A stretch of DNA of 64,000 bases from an uncultured Bacteroidia bacterium (lineage in GTDB: Bacteria; Bacteroidota; Bacteroidia; Bacteroidales; F082), in the NCBI GenBank assembly GCA_902770835.1, contig CACXUM010000004.1, positions 1 to 64,000 on the forward strand, written 5' to 3'. The notes beneath the pieces are model-generated. The model had not been told where the DNA came from, ran no database searches, and worked only from the letters and a program-made list of their open reading frames with translations. How positions within the stretch are numbered: position 1 is the first letter of the stretch; each line of letters opens with the position of its first letter. Below are positions 7,552 through 16,847 of the stretch, one piece after another. The position numbers and the translations under genes are program-made.

Positions 7552-8187
7552 ATGGAAAAACAAAGAGTTATTGTATATGTAGACGGATTTAATTTCTACT
7601 ATGGCTTACGTTCTGAAGCGAGATGGAAGAAGTATTATTGGCTTGATATGGTGAAGTTCTTCGATTTGTTTATGAAGGAAAAACAGGAATTGGTTGCTGT
7701 AAAGTATTTTTCCGCACGTCCGTATGATATTGAGAAGAAAAGGAACCAGAACGCTTTCTTTCAAGCAAATAAGGAAAATCCAAGGTTTCAATTGATTTTA
7801 GGTAAGTATTTGAAAAAAGAGATTGTTTGTCGGAAGTGTGGGTATCAGATTCGTACTTATGAAGAGAAGGAATCGGATGTCCGTATCGCTACTCAAATTG
7901 TTGCTGATGCTTATAAGAAAAAGTGTGATGTGGCGATTGTCGTTTCTGCTGATAGCGATATGATTCCTGCGGTAGAGTTGGCAAAGGAAGCAAAGCAGCA
8001 GGTCTTTGTGTATTTTCCCCCCAACCATTATTCCACTGATTTGAACTCAATTTGTAATAGCACTGTTTTCTTGAATCGATATGAGAGCCGTTTTAAACAG
8101 TGCCTGTTGCCAGATGTCGTACATTTGGAAGTGGCTGACTACGACTTGCCTATCCCTGAAAAATGGAAGCAATTTCAACTGACTTGA
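7552..8187 (+). CDS. NYN domain protein (PIN-like nuclease fold)
   Basis: This 211-residue protein resembles the NYN/LabA group of metal-dependent ribonuclease-fold proteins. The acidic signature residues are visible: VYVDGFNFYYG near the N-terminus (residues ~8-18), EKESDVRIATQIVADA around 110, and VVSADSDMIPAVELAKEA around 135. A single CRKCG pair near residue 95 may be half of a zinc site. The ATG at 7552 gives the usual NYN start; an upstream GTG at 7531 lies inside the leader hairpin and is rejected. The family is expected to cleave or bind RNA, which makes the structured leader in front of the gene notable. The specific target is unknown. Confidence 0.8.
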   Translation: MEKQRVIVYVDGFNFYYGLRSEARWKKYYWLDMVKFFDLFMKEKQELVAVKYFSARPYDIEKKRNQNAFFQANKENPRFQLILGKYLKKEIVCRKCGYQIRTYEEKESDVRIATQIVADAYKKKCDVAIVVSADSDMIPAVELAKEAKQQVFVYFPPNHYSTDLNSICNSTVFLNRYESRFKQCLLPDVVHLEVADYDLPIPEKWKQFQLT

Positions 8188-8214
8188 TTTTTTGTTTGCT
8201 AAATTCTTGACATT

Positions 8215-9132
8215 ATGATTTTAAACTACATCACTTGGAACGTCGACCCCGTGTTGGTTCATTTGGGGTCGTTGCAGATTCGCTGGTACGGCCTGATGTG
8301 GGCCTTGGGCTTTTTCATCGGCTATTTCGTGATGAGGCGAATCTACAAGAAAGAGAGAATGACTGACGACTCGATGGATAAGTTGTTGGTTTATATGTTA
8401 GTATCCACCGTCGTTGGGGCACGGTTGGGCCATTGCCTGTTCTATGAGCCGCAGGAATATCTGGCGCACCCGCTTGTGATGCTGAAGCTATGGGAAGGTG
8501 GACTCGCCAGCCACGGCGGTGCTTTCGGCATTTTGATTGGCCTTGGATTGTATGTGCGCAACTACAACAAGTCCAAGAAAGAGAAAGACAACTTGCAGAA
8601 AATCAGTTATATCTGGATTCTCGACCGCGTTGTGGTGGCCGTGTGCCTCGTTGGTTCGATGATTCGCGTGGGCAATGTGATGAACCACGAGATTTACGGC
8701 ACTCCGACTTCGCTGCCTTGGGGTTTCGTCTTTTTGCGCGGCGAGGAGCAGTTTTGCGGCACTTTCGACAACTACACGCCCTGCTTCGCTTGGGACGCGC
8801 CTTGCCCGCCGAGCGAGTGGCTGCCCTGCCACCCGACTGGTCTTTACGAGGCCTTCTTCTGCCTCGTGGCGATGGGCATCCTCTTGTGGATGTACTACAA
8901 GCGCGACCTTGGCCACAAGCAGCCCGGCCTGATGTTCGGCACCTTCCTCATCATCATCTTCGGCTCGCGCATTTGCATCGAGTTTTTGAAGAACGTACAA
9001 GTGGAATTCGAGAAAAACATGGTCTTCGACATGGGCCAGTGGCTCAGCATCCCCTTCGTCCTTGTGGGCATTGGGATGATTGTCTGGAGTTTCGCGCAGC
9101 GGAAGAAAGCGGAAGGAAAGCAAATGGCATGA
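8215..9132 (+). CDS. lgt: Prolipoprotein diacylglyceryl transferase
   Basis: This 305-residue inner-membrane enzyme transfers diacylglycerol from phosphatidylglycerol to the cysteine of prolipoproteins, the first step of lipoprotein maturation. The Lgt signatures are present: IRWYGLMWALGF near residue 22, GLASHGGAFG with His100, RVGNVMNHEIYG with the conserved Arg/Asn region around 155, and HPTGLYEA at 206-213. Hydrophobic helices span the chain and the tail is basic (RKKAEGK). It suits a window with many lipoproteins. The stop overlaps the ATG of a lipoprotein pseudogene by ATGA. Confidence 0.96.
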   Translation: MILNYITWNVDPVLVHLGSLQIRWYGLMWALGFFIGYFVMRRIYKKERMTDDSMDKLLVYMLVSTVVGARLGHCLFYEPQEYLAHPLVMLKLWEGGLASHGGAFGILIGLGLYVRNYNKSKKEKDNLQKISYIWILDRVVVAVCLVGSMIRVGNVMNHEIYGTPTSLPWGFVFLRGEEQFCGTFDNYTPCFAWDAPCPPSEWLPCHPTGLYEAFFCLVAMGILLWMYYKRDLGHKQPGLMFGTFLIIIFGSRICIEFLKNVQVEFEKNMVFDMGQWLSIPFVLVGIGMIVWSFAQRKKAEGKQMA

Positions 9133-9439
9133 ATGGGAGAAGGTGTATCGCTCTTCTTTTGATGGCGGTTTTTATGACCGCCTGCACATCATCTATCAAG
9201 GTCGTTGAGCCTGCCGAAGGGCCGACCCATGCCTTGCTAACCGTCGACAGCCTGATGTGGCAGCAGCCCGACAGTGCCTTGGCGTGCCTTGTTTCTTGTT
9301 TCGATGCCTGCACGACCACGGAATACAACCGCCATTACGCCAACCTCTTGCTCTCCGAGCTGCTCTACAAGAACGACTACGCCCAAACCAACCGCCCCGA
9401 ACTTCAACAGGCCGTGGCCTATTACGACAGCCTCGTGGG

Positions 9440-9501
9440 AGAGGTTCCCCCTTTGCAAACGGGGTTGGGGGGATTTCCCCCTTTGAAAGGGGGCAAGGGG
9501 A
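9440..9501. repeat. CCCCCTTTGAAAGGGGG-type repeat, two tandem half-copies, in frame
   Basis: TTCCCCCTTTGCAAACGGGG and then TTCCCCCTTTGAAAGGGGG in close succession. Each is an inverted repeat, and both are translated inside the truncated lipoprotein as EVPPLQTGLGGFPPLKGGKG. Confidence 0.6.
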
Positions 9502-9684
9502 ATTCAAAACACAAGCCTATCTCCAATAATGACCACTTCTTCCTCGCCGCCCGCGCCCATTATATTAATGGTGTGGGCTATTACGAAAACGACAGTGCAG
9601 TACAGGCCTGCACGGAATACATACATACGCACAAAAACCGAAAAAAATATCAGAAACTATTGCAACATAGAACAGAAGATGCAT

Positions 9685-9741
9685 ATCTTTGCAGCGGGTT
9701 GAAAGGACTGCCGAAACGGGACTTCGGCATCCTGACAACCC
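9685..9741 (+). promoter_or_regulatory. Orphan promoter plus hairpin
   Basis: TATCTTTG (9685-9692) is followed at once by a hairpin with outer stem GGGTTG (9697-9702) / CAACCC (9736-9741) and inner GCCGAA / TTCGGC pairing. No gene begins right after it. It may be the leftover leader of the element that truncated the preceding gene, or a small RNA. Confidence 0.4.
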
Positions 9742-9825
9742 GAAAACAAGGAAACCAAGTATAATTAGAAGTCCCCTAAATTCATTACTTTGCAGCATTA
9801 TTCAAACTGTAAAAATCACAAAGCC

Positions 9826-11388
9826 ATGAAAAAGCCACTCCTACTATTACTTGCCTTTGCGCTGGCTTCGCTTTTTGCCCAAGCCCAAGACTACTCTTGC
9901 GACTCGCTTTTTTTGGAAATCAAGCACCCTACTGGTTCTCCTTATTTCGATTTCCTTCAATCACGGTCTATCTTGACAAATGACGGGAACGTGCTAACCT
10001 GCATCGCAACAAAGACCATGCTGAATCACAGGATTGTCGACTTCGGCGATTGGCTTTACATGACTGACCCGCAAAGCATGACGGTTCTCGACTCTGTTTT
10101 TGTCGAAACCAATTACGCCTTCGTGGAGGACAACATACGACCTTTGTTCGCAAACGCTCCAGATGGTGAAGGCTATATCCTTGCAAAACTCATCCACAAC
10201 AGAGTGTCGTATTCAGGATACCCGGGCAATACATGGCTCCGCATTAGCCGTATCGACAACGCATTGAACGTACAGGCTCACGAAGATGCAATTATAGTTC
10301 CTCTGGAAGATTTTGCCGTAAACAGATTGATTGGCATCACACTTGAAGGCGATTGCATTGTGTTGTCGTATCAGACGGATGCACGCACCCCAGTAATGGC
10401 GCGAATCGGCCTTGATGGAACAATCAAAGACAAGGTTGCCATCGACAACCTTTTCATGCTTGATGATGTCGCACACGGGCTTGCGGTCTACAACGACACG
10501 CCGCGCGAATACTCCCTTTGCGATTGGACCGCCAGCGAAAACGACACCTGTCTCGTCTATCATGTGCTTGACTCGCTTTTCACGATGGAGGAAACCATTG
10601 TGTTGGAAGGGCATTGGGGCGACTTCTATCCCGTTCAGCCAGGGCAGTTTGCTTCAAGCCCCATGCCTTTGGACGACGGGACATTTGTCCATGGTTTCAT
10701 GTATGAGCGCCATAATTTGACAAGAAACGGGGTATGCCTACAGAAATACGACAAAATCACCCATGAGTGCCTTGTCAATATACAGTTCGAGTCATGGCCA
10801 ATCTATACAGCCCCTGACAGGATGGGCTATCCTATCGGTATGATCACGACCGTGAACGACAACATCTATTTTGCCTATCGCACCAATAACAATGTGATGG
10901 GGACTGGTGCATCCACCAAAGGTTGGCTATGCATTGCCAAGTTGGATAAGGACTTGAATGTACTTTGGCAGCGTTATTGCTTAGGTTCGCCGTTTTCCAC
11001 AGGAGGCTATTTGCACAACTATTGCCACATTAGCAAAATTGAAGACGGTTTCTCAATTTTAGGGAAATGCCATAAGGACGGTGAATCCTACAATTTCTTC
11101 TACTATTTCGTCCATGATGCCGACCCCTACGGCATCTCCGAAGCCGAAGCCTTCATCCGCCCCTATATGTTCTACCCCAACCCCACCCAAGACGAGCTTC
11201 ACCTGCAATACTCGCCCGACGTAACACCCAAGCAAATCGAACTCTACGACCTGCAAGGCCGCATGGTGCGCTCACAAAGCAAGGGTTTGGAAAGCCTCAA
11301 TATGGCTGGCCTGCCCGCAGGCACTTATACGATGCGCGTCATGTTGGAGGACGGCAAGGCGTTTACGGATAAGGTGGTGAAAGAATGA
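9826..11388 (+). CDS. Secreted protein with T9SS type A sorting domain (paralog 1)
   Basis: This 520-residue protein has a Sec signal (KKPLLLLLAFALASLFAQAQ) and a long beta-rich passenger that I do not recognise. It ends with a C-terminal T9SS sorting domain of about 75 residues: PYMFYPNPTQDELHL, then IELYDLQGRMV, LPAGTYTMRV and final DKVVKE. The expected fate is secretion through the type IX system and attachment to the cell surface. The ATG at 9826 is chosen because it starts the signal peptide; the upstream TTG at 9790 would add a polar leader. The next gene is a paralog with the same start-end architecture and an almost identical C-terminus. Confidence 0.82.
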   Translation: MKKPLLLLLAFALASLFAQAQDYSCDSLFLEIKHPTGSPYFDFLQSRSILTNDGNVLTCIATKTMLNHRIVDFGDWLYMTDPQSMTVLDSVFVETNYAFVEDNIRPLFANAPDGEGYILAKLIHNRVSYSGYPGNTWLRISRIDNALNVQAHEDAIIVPLEDFAVNRLIGITLEGDCIVLSYQTDARTPVMARIGLDGTIKDKVAIDNLFMLDDVAHGLAVYNDTPREYSLCDWTASENDTCLVYHVLDSLFTMEETIVLEGHWGDFYPVQPGQFASSPMPLDDGTFVHGFMYERHNLTRNGVCLQKYDKITHECLVNIQFESWPIYTAPDRMGYPIGMITTVNDNIYFAYRTNNNVMGTGASTKGWLCIAKLDKDLNVLWQRYCLGSPFSTGGYLHNYCHISKIEDGFSILGKCHKDGESYNFFYYFVHDADPYGISEAEAFIRPYMFYPNPTQDELHLQYSPDVTPKQIELYDLQGRMVRSQSKGLESLNMAGLPAGTYTMRVMLEDGKAFTDKVVKE

Positions 11389-11467
11389 ATACAATAAAGT
11401 TTTGTAATGTATTATCCATAATCAACTTATTATTAACAACATAAATCCAAATCAATTAACCTATACT

Positions 11468-12934
11468 ATGATAGATCTTACGAAGAAGCATGTTTTATTG
11501 GGGCTGTCCCTATTGCTATTAGGCTCTTTGCACGCCCAAGAGTTAGTTCTGGATTTTCGTCACGAGAACGGCAAGTATTTCAACTTTCACAACATGGTTG
11601 AAACCTCCGACAATGGGCTGATTGTGGAATGCCCTATGTTTGAGGCGGCATTTGGCTCAGACATTGGAGTGATGTTTTACAAAGTCTCTTCAGAGGGACA
11701 AATTACAGATTCGCTGCTTCTCGAAAATGACAACATAAGATTGAGAACTTTGTTTGAAACCAATCCCAATGACCCCAACAGCCATTTGTATGCCTATTTC
11801 GCCATCACACAAGAGGGAATCGTTCTCAGAACAACTTTCATCGACAGCAATCTCTCCATAATGGGGACTAACGATGTGTTGCTGGACAACTCTATCCATT
11901 GGATTAGTTACGATTGTTTCATGGATACCACTGGCGACATCATTGCCTCCTTTAGTGTCTCGGAAAGTTCCGATTTTAAAACTTGTTTTGCCCGTATCGG
12001 TTTCGACGGTACACTTAAATGCAAAAAGGAAATTTCAGAAATTCAGCAATTTGAGAAACTACAATCTTGTCATACAGGAATGTTCTGTAAATCTCCATTA
12101 CAATATTGTTATTGGGGAAGCAATCAAACCAGCGATTTAGACGAGAATCCGCCCATACGCAATTATGTATTAGATAGCCTGTTTAATGTAGTGGATGAGT
12201 ATGCCTATTACCGATACAACAACAATCTTTATGGCAATGGATGGCAGGAGCATATTGTCCCACTTGATGATGAGCATTACCTTCTCGCTACAAGATACTC
12301 TCGATACAACTACGGCAGTTCCAGTTATACAAAGTCGGTCATTCTGGCAAAATTTGACATGGGCCATCATTTGAAGGCTGTAAAACTATTCGGTGAAGAA
12401 ATTGACAAGAATCCCGCCCCGATTCGCACAGAAATTGAAGATGGCTATGTCTATTTTTCCTATATGCCTCATATAGGAGAAGGCAACAACTTAGCACTAG
12501 TATGCTTGGATGGTGACCTGATTGTTCAGTGGGAATGTCGTTTTCTGGGTGAAGACAGATTTTATTGGGGTACTTGCATGAAGATATTGAGTGACAAGAA
12601 AATAGCAACAGGTTCATTCGGATACGGGATTGACCCTGGAAGCATTTCAGTTGTTATCATCCAAGACGACGGATGGAATACACCCGAAATGGAAACCATT
12701 GTTCGTCCCTATATGTTCTACCCTAACCCCGCCCAAACCGAACTCCACCTGCAATACTCGCCCGACGTAACACCCAAGCAAATCGAACTCTACGACCTTC
12801 AAGGCCGCTTGGTGCAAACACAAAGCAAGAATCTGGAAAGCCTCAATATGGCTGGCCTGCCCGCAGGCACTTATACGATGCGCGTCATGTTGGAGGATGG
12901 GACGGTGTTTTCGGATAAGGTGGTGAAGGAATAG
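11468..12934 (+). CDS. Secreted protein with T9SS type A sorting domain (paralog 2)
   Basis: This 488-residue paralog of the upstream gene has a signal peptide (HVLLGLSLLLLGSLHAQ) and a beta-rich passenger with shared turns such as DSLFNVVDEY and SFGYGIDPG. It ends in a T9SS sorting domain almost identical to that of the neighbour (PYMFYPNPAQTELHL, IELYDLQGRLV, MAGLPAGTYTMRV, DKVVKE). The passengers are clearly more diverged than the C-termini. The function of the passenger is not known. A bidirectional terminator follows. Confidence 0.82.
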   Translation: MIDLTKKHVLLGLSLLLLGSLHAQELVLDFRHENGKYFNFHNMVETSDNGLIVECPMFEAAFGSDIGVMFYKVSSEGQITDSLLLENDNIRLRTLFETNPNDPNSHLYAYFAITQEGIVLRTTFIDSNLSIMGTNDVLLDNSIHWISYDCFMDTTGDIIASFSVSESSDFKTCFARIGFDGTLKCKKEISEIQQFEKLQSCHTGMFCKSPLQYCYWGSNQTSDLDENPPIRNYVLDSLFNVVDEYAYYRYNNNLYGNGWQEHIVPLDDEHYLLATRYSRYNYGSSSYTKSVILAKFDMGHHLKAVKLFGEEIDKNPAPIRTEIEDGYVYFSYMPHIGEGNNLALVCLDGDLIVQWECRFLGEDRFYWGTCMKILSDKKIATGSFGYGIDPGSISVVIIQDDGWNTPEMETIVRPYMFYPNPAQTELHLQYSPDVTPKQIELYDLQGRLVQTQSKNLESLNMAGLPAGTYTMRVMLEDGTVFSDKVVKE

Positions 12935-12956
12935 GAGCGAACAATCATTGCAACAA

Positions 12957-12990
12957 AAAAACCAGCGCCCAATCATTGGACGCTGGTTTT
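12957..12990. terminator. Bidirectional intrinsic terminator
   Basis: AAAACCAGCG (12957-12966) pairs with CGCTGGTTTT (12981-12990) around an inner CCAAT/ATTGG stem. It lies between the converging T9SS paralog 2 and DUF2723 genes and has A/T runs on both sides. Confidence 0.8.
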
Positions 12991-13010
12991 CGTTTCAAAG
13001 CACTCGCGGC

Positions 13011-16000
13011 TCACTCCCCGTAATATACAGTGAGATACTCCATCATACGGTCGGAAATCGTTTGGCTGATTTCGTTGCGCTCGTATCGTTTGGCCACGTC
13101 GCCGAAGTGCTTCAGCAGGCTCATGCCTTCGTCGATTTCGTCCTCGAAGTAGCTCCTGAACTTGGGCTTCATTCCGCCGTAATACTGTATCTTGTCGCAA
13201 TAGTTGGTGACAAGTTTGTTGAGGTAGGCATCGCCCTTTTCGGTGGCACCGCAGATGTAATACATCTCCGGGAACTGGTAGGTGTGGATTTCGGCGGGGA
13301 ACTTCTCGTTGGGGAAGAACTCTTGGAACTTGTCCATCACGATAACAGCAGAGTCGAATTGGCCGTGGTTGACCAAGGCTTGCGCCAAGCGCGAGTAGGC
13401 CAACTGGGCGTAGCTATGGTTGCGCACGCTCTCGCGGTCGGGCACCACGCCTTCTTGGTTCATGCTGCCCCAGTTGGTGATGCCTTCGTTGGCCTTGGTG
13501 ACCAACAGGTCATAGCTGCCGTCGCGATACACACCGCCTCGATAAATCTTGCTAAAGTCCTCAGCCTCAACGGGGATGAAACGGTAGGCCAAGCCTTCCA
13601 TGTGCAGGTACTTCTCGATGCCTAATACCTTCGCCATATCGCTGAACGAGGTGAAATACACCGGGCGCTCCCAGTTGTTGGTGGCCATGAAGTCTAAGAG
13701 CATGAGGCTCGATTTCCAAAGGTTGTTGTCCTTGATTTCCCAAGTGATTTCGTCGACGATGCGGTCTTGCATACTCTCGGGCACGATGCCGTTGCGGATG
13801 CAGGCTTCCTTGTCGACGGTGAGTTTCACGTTGCGGCAAGGCACATAATTGTAGGAGCCGCCCACATAGCGTTTCACGGCCTTGGGGTTGTGGATGAAGT
13901 CGATGACTTGCTTCAGTTCCACGGTCTTGCCCTTGAAGTATTCCTCCTCCTCCACGGGAACCTGCTCGTTCACGCCGTTGTCGTATTCCTTCGGGGTCAA
14001 GGTGAGCGGAAGCCGCTCCGATTCATACACCTTGCGGCCCATTTGGTGGACATACCAATAGCCGCCCGAAAGCATGTAGTTGCACACGCGCACGTCGGTG
14101 CGGAAGCCTTCCACCTCCTGCACATACCACAAGGGGAAGGTGTCGTTGTCGCCACGGGTGAAGATGACCGCGTTGGGCGGCAGTTGGGCTAAGTAGTTCT
14201 TCGCCCAGTCGCGGGCCGAGGTCTTGCCTGAGCGGTTGTGTTCCTCCCAACCGTTGCTGGCCAACACGCAAGGCACGGCCAAGAAGCAGGCCAAGCCGAC
14301 GGCCACGGTGGTTATCATGCTGTTTTTCTTGGTCAACTTGCCAATCAAGTCGATGAGGGCAATCACGCCGAAGCCAATCCAGATGGCGAAGGCGTAGAAC
14401 GAGCCGGCGTAACTGTAGTCGCGCTCGCGGGGCTGCTGCGGGGTTTGGTTGAGGTAGATGACGATGGCCAAGCCGGTCATGAAGAAGAGCAGGAAGATGA
14501 TCCAACTTTGCTTCAGGTCGTTCTTGAGCAGCCAGAAGAGGCCAATCAAACCGAGGATGAGGGGAAGGAAATAATAGGTCGTGCGGCCCGGATTATGCAG
14601 GCAGGCAGGGATGTTGTCTTGGTCGCCGAGGCGGGCATTGTCGATGGCACTGATGCCACTGAGCCAGTTGCCGTGGGTCAGTTCGCCTTGGCTTTCGATG
14701 TCGTTTTGGCGGCCAACGAAGTTCCACATAAAGTAGCGCCAATACATCCAATTGCATTGGTAGTCGATGAAGAACCTCAGATTTTGCCCGAAGGTGGGCT
14801 TGGTGATGGTGAGCACTTCGCCCCGATAGTTCCTGACGCGCACCGGCGTGCCCATGATGGCGCCGTTCTCGTTCTTGCGATAGTTCTCATAGAAGGCTTG
14901 CTTGTCCCTGTTCCACATGCGCGGGAAGAAGGTCTTCATCTCGGCGGGATAGTCGGGCTTGCTGCGCTTGCTATCGCTAGTGATGATGTATCGGCCAGCC
15001 TCTTTGTCCTTCACGTAAATTGGGCTGTCATCAACCCAGTCGGAAATGGGTGCATTGTAATAAGTCCCGTACATCAAAGGCCACTTGCCGTATTGGTCGC
15101 GGTTGATGTAAGCCAACATCGAAAGGGCTTCCTTGGGCTCGTTCTCGTTGATGGGTGTGTTGGTGTTGGCCCTGATAATCAGCATGAAGAACGACGAATA
15201 GCCGATGAGGATGAACATCAAGGAGATGATGGCGGTGTTCCAAATCACCTTGCCTCGCTTGGCGGTGAACCACAAACCCCAAATGATGAGTGCGATGACG
15301 ACGGCGAAAAACACGATGGAACCGAGGTTGAACGGCGCACCGAGCGAGTTCACGAAGAACAGTTCGGTCTTGCCCGCAAGGTTGATGACTTGCGGCACGA
15401 GGAACATGTTGAGGAACCACAGCAAGACGAGCGAAATCACGCCGGCGAGGACGAAGCCCCAAAATGAGGTCTTTTTCCATTTCTTGAAATAGACCACATA
15501 CACGATGGCCGGCACGCACAGCAGGTTGAGCAGGTGAACGCCTATGGAAAGGCCGACGAGGAAAGCGATGAATACGAACCAGCGCAAACTCCTTGGGTCG
15601 TCGGCCACTTGCTCCCATTTCAGGATGGCCCAGAAGGTAACGGCGGTGAAGAACGACGACATGGCGTAGACCTCGCCCTCAACGGCGTTGAACCAAAACG
15701 ACTCGGTGAAGGTGTAGGCCACCGCGCCTACAAAGCCAGCCAAAAGCACACCTATTTTATTTACCCACGGCGCATCTTCGCCTTCTTTCATCCACACTTT
15801 TCGCGCCATCATCGTGATGGTCCAGAAAAGGAAGACAATGGTGAGGCCGCTGCAAATGGCCGACATCACATTGACCATCATGGCCACTTTGGTGACATCG
15901 CCGCCCGCGAAGAGCGAGAAGAAACGCCCAATCATCTGGAACAATGGCGCCCCGGGCGGGTGTCCCACTTGCAGTTTGTAAGCCGTTGAAATGTACTCGC

Positions 16001-16106
16001 CGCAGTCCCACCAGCTCACGGTAGGCTCAAGGGTGAGAAAATACACGATGGTGGCGATAATGCCTGCCAACCATCCTGTAATCGTGTTTAACCTTTTGAA
16101 AGTCAT
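13011..16106 (-). CDS. DUF2723 multi-spanning membrane protein (GT-C-like)
   Basis: This 1031-residue protein has an N-terminal half full of membrane helices and a soluble C-terminal half. The DUF2723 signature is near the start: LTGWLAGIIATIVYFLTLEPTVSWWDCGEY then QVGHPPGAPLFQMIGR. The acidic WDCGEY loop resembles the catalytic loop of GT-C glycosyltransferases that use polyprenyl-phosphate sugars. The C-terminal part has helical YAQLAYSRLAQAL-type repeats. DUF2723 proteins are common in Bacteroidota and are proposed protein O-mannosyltransferase relatives; the substrate is unproven. It lies downstream of the CsgG operon in the same direction, with a 54-base gap and no clear own promoter. 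Confidence 0.85.
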   Translation of the reverse strand: MTFKRLNTITGWLAGIIATIVYFLTLEPTVSWWDCGEYISTAYKLQVGHPPGAPLFQMIGRFFSLFAGGDVTKVAMMVNVMSAICSGLTIVFLFWTITMMARKVWMKEGEDAPWVNKIGVLLAGFVGAVAYTFTESFWFNAVEGEVYAMSSFFTAVTFWAILKWEQVADDPRSLRWFVFIAFLVGLSIGVHLLNLLCVPAIVYVVYFKKWKKTSFWGFVLAGVISLVLLWFLNMFLVPQVINLAGKTELFFVNSLGAPFNLGSIVFFAVVIALIIWGLWFTAKRGKVIWNTAIISLMFILIGYSSFFMLIIRANTNTPINENEPKEALSMLAYINRDQYGKWPLMYGTYYNAPISDWVDDSPIYVKDKEAGRYIITSDSKRSKPDYPAEMKTFFPRMWNRDKQAFYENYRKNENGAIMGTPVRVRNYRGEVLTITKPTFGQNLRFFIDYQCNWMYWRYFMWNFVGRQNDIESQGELTHGNWLSGISAIDNARLGDQDNIPACLHNPGRTTYYFLPLILGLIGLFWLLKNDLKQSWIIFLLFFMTGLAIVIYLNQTPQQPRERDYSYAGSFYAFAIWIGFGVIALIDLIGKLTKKNSMITTVAVGLACFLAVPCVLASNGWEEHNRSGKTSARDWAKNYLAQLPPNAVIFTRGDNDTFPLWYVQEVEGFRTDVRVCNYMLSGGYWYVHQMGRKVYESERLPLTLTPKEYDNGVNEQVPVEEEEYFKGKTVELKQVIDFIHNPKAVKRYVGGSYNYVPCRNVKLTVDKEACIRNGIVPESMQDRIVDEITWEIKDNNLWKSSLMLLDFMATNNWERPVYFTSFSDMAKVLGIEKYLHMEGLAYRFIPVEAEDFSKIYRGGVYRDGSYDLLVTKANEGITNWGSMNQEGVVPDRESVRNHSYAQLAYSRLAQALVNHGQFDSAVIVMDKFQEFFPNEKFPAEIHTYQFPEMYYICGATEKGDAYLNKLVTNYCDKIQYYGGMKPKFRSYFEDEIDEGMSLLKHFGDVAKRYERNEISQTISDRMMEYLTVYYGE

Positions 16107-16160
16107 AATGATATAAAAGTGTTTTGTTGATTTTTGAATCGTTTTCTGCCTTTGCCAAAA

Positions 16161-16844
16161 TCATTTTTTGACGTTGGTCGAGATGTCCTTTTCTCTTGCG
16201 GGTGTTTCTTGGTCTTGCAAGTGCTCGGCCCTGTATTTGCCTTGGGGCACATCCTCGAAGACGAACTGGTTGCACATTCGGGCGGCAATGATGTGGTCGG
16301 TCAAGGCCGTGTTGATGGCCGAAACAGCAACGTTGGCCAACACTCCAACAAGGCCTCCACCATAATAGTTGTTGTCATTCAGGTCGAGGTAAAGGTTGCA
16401 GGTGCGGTCAAACAGCACTTCGTTGGTGCGCGTCGATTTTATGATGAACTTCAGTTTGGTCTGGATGCCAAAACCGACCTTCTTCCACTCGTCGATGACG
16501 GAGAAGATGACGGCATCGGCACCAAACACCCTGCCGAACATGCCCACGCTCTGGTCGAAGAAGTTCTCGGCATCGTAGGCACTCTCGGCCTTGAAGATTT
16601 CCATGGCCAAATGGGGCGAAATCACATAATAGCCAGCTTCGGCCAAAGGCAGGCTTATCGAAGTGTAAAGCAGTTCCTTGGCTTCCACGTTATTGGAGTT
16701 GTTGATGGGCGGCATGACCAACAAGGTCACGGGCTTCTCTTCGTACATCTTGGGATACAGTTCGCCTCGTGTGTGTTTCATTGTGTTGCACGATGCAAAG
16801 CACAACGAGCAGGCCGCAATCAGTATGATGAATAGTTTTTTCAT
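16161..16844 (-). CDS. GNA1162/DUF799 family lipoprotein
   Basis: This 227-residue lipoprotein has a signal ending CFASCNTM. The mature part has VTLLVMPPINNSNNVEAKE followed by LAEAGYYVISPHLAMEIF and GADAVIFSVIDEW, the pattern of DUF799 (Neisseria GNA1162-like) lipoproteins, which share a fold with the nucleotide-free domains of TolB/CsgG-type secretion proteins. It is the last gene of a four-gene lipoprotein operon. The presence of CsgG, DUF4810 and DUF799 together is a recurring trio in Gram-negative bacteria and suggests an outer-membrane complex. The spacing to the upstream gene is 3 bases. Confidence 0.82.
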   Translation of the reverse strand: MKKLFIILIAACSLCFASCNTMKHTRGELYPKMYEEKPVTLLVMPPINNSNNVEAKELLYTSISLPLAEAGYYVISPHLAMEIFKAESAYDAENFFDQSVGMFGRVFGADAVIFSVIDEWKKVGFGIQTKLKFIIKSTRTNEVLFDRTCNLYLDLNDNNYYGGGLVGVLANVAVSAINTALTDHIIAARMCNQFVFEDVPQGKYRAEHLQDQETPAREKDISTNVKK

Positions 16845-16847
16845 GGC

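Larger units (their letters stand above)
9129..9764 (+). pseudogene. Truncated TPR-type lipoprotein remnant
   Basis: The open frame encodes a lipoprotein start (signal ending MTACTSS), then TVDSLMWQQPDSAL and YNRHYANLLLSELLYKNDY, and ARAHYINGVGYYENDS. From memory, this is the N-terminus of a long TPR lipoprotein family common in Bacteroidales. After about residue 165 the family-like text stops and the frame reads non-family sequence (IHTHKNRKKYQ) to a stop at 9764. The full-length family member would be several hundred residues longer, so the gene appears cut off by a rearrangement. A CCCCCTTTG repeat lies in frame within it (9440-9501). Confidence 0.6.

Noticed and set aside
8490..9129. Forward frame overlapping lgt upstream of the lipoprotein remnant
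   Set aside because: Arginine/proline-rich out-of-frame reading of lgt; the real start is the ATG at 9129 with a lipoprotein signal.
14238..15467. 409-codon open frame opposite the DUF2723 gene
   Set aside because: Acidic, low-complexity antisense translation; the DUF2723 frame has family motifs and helices.
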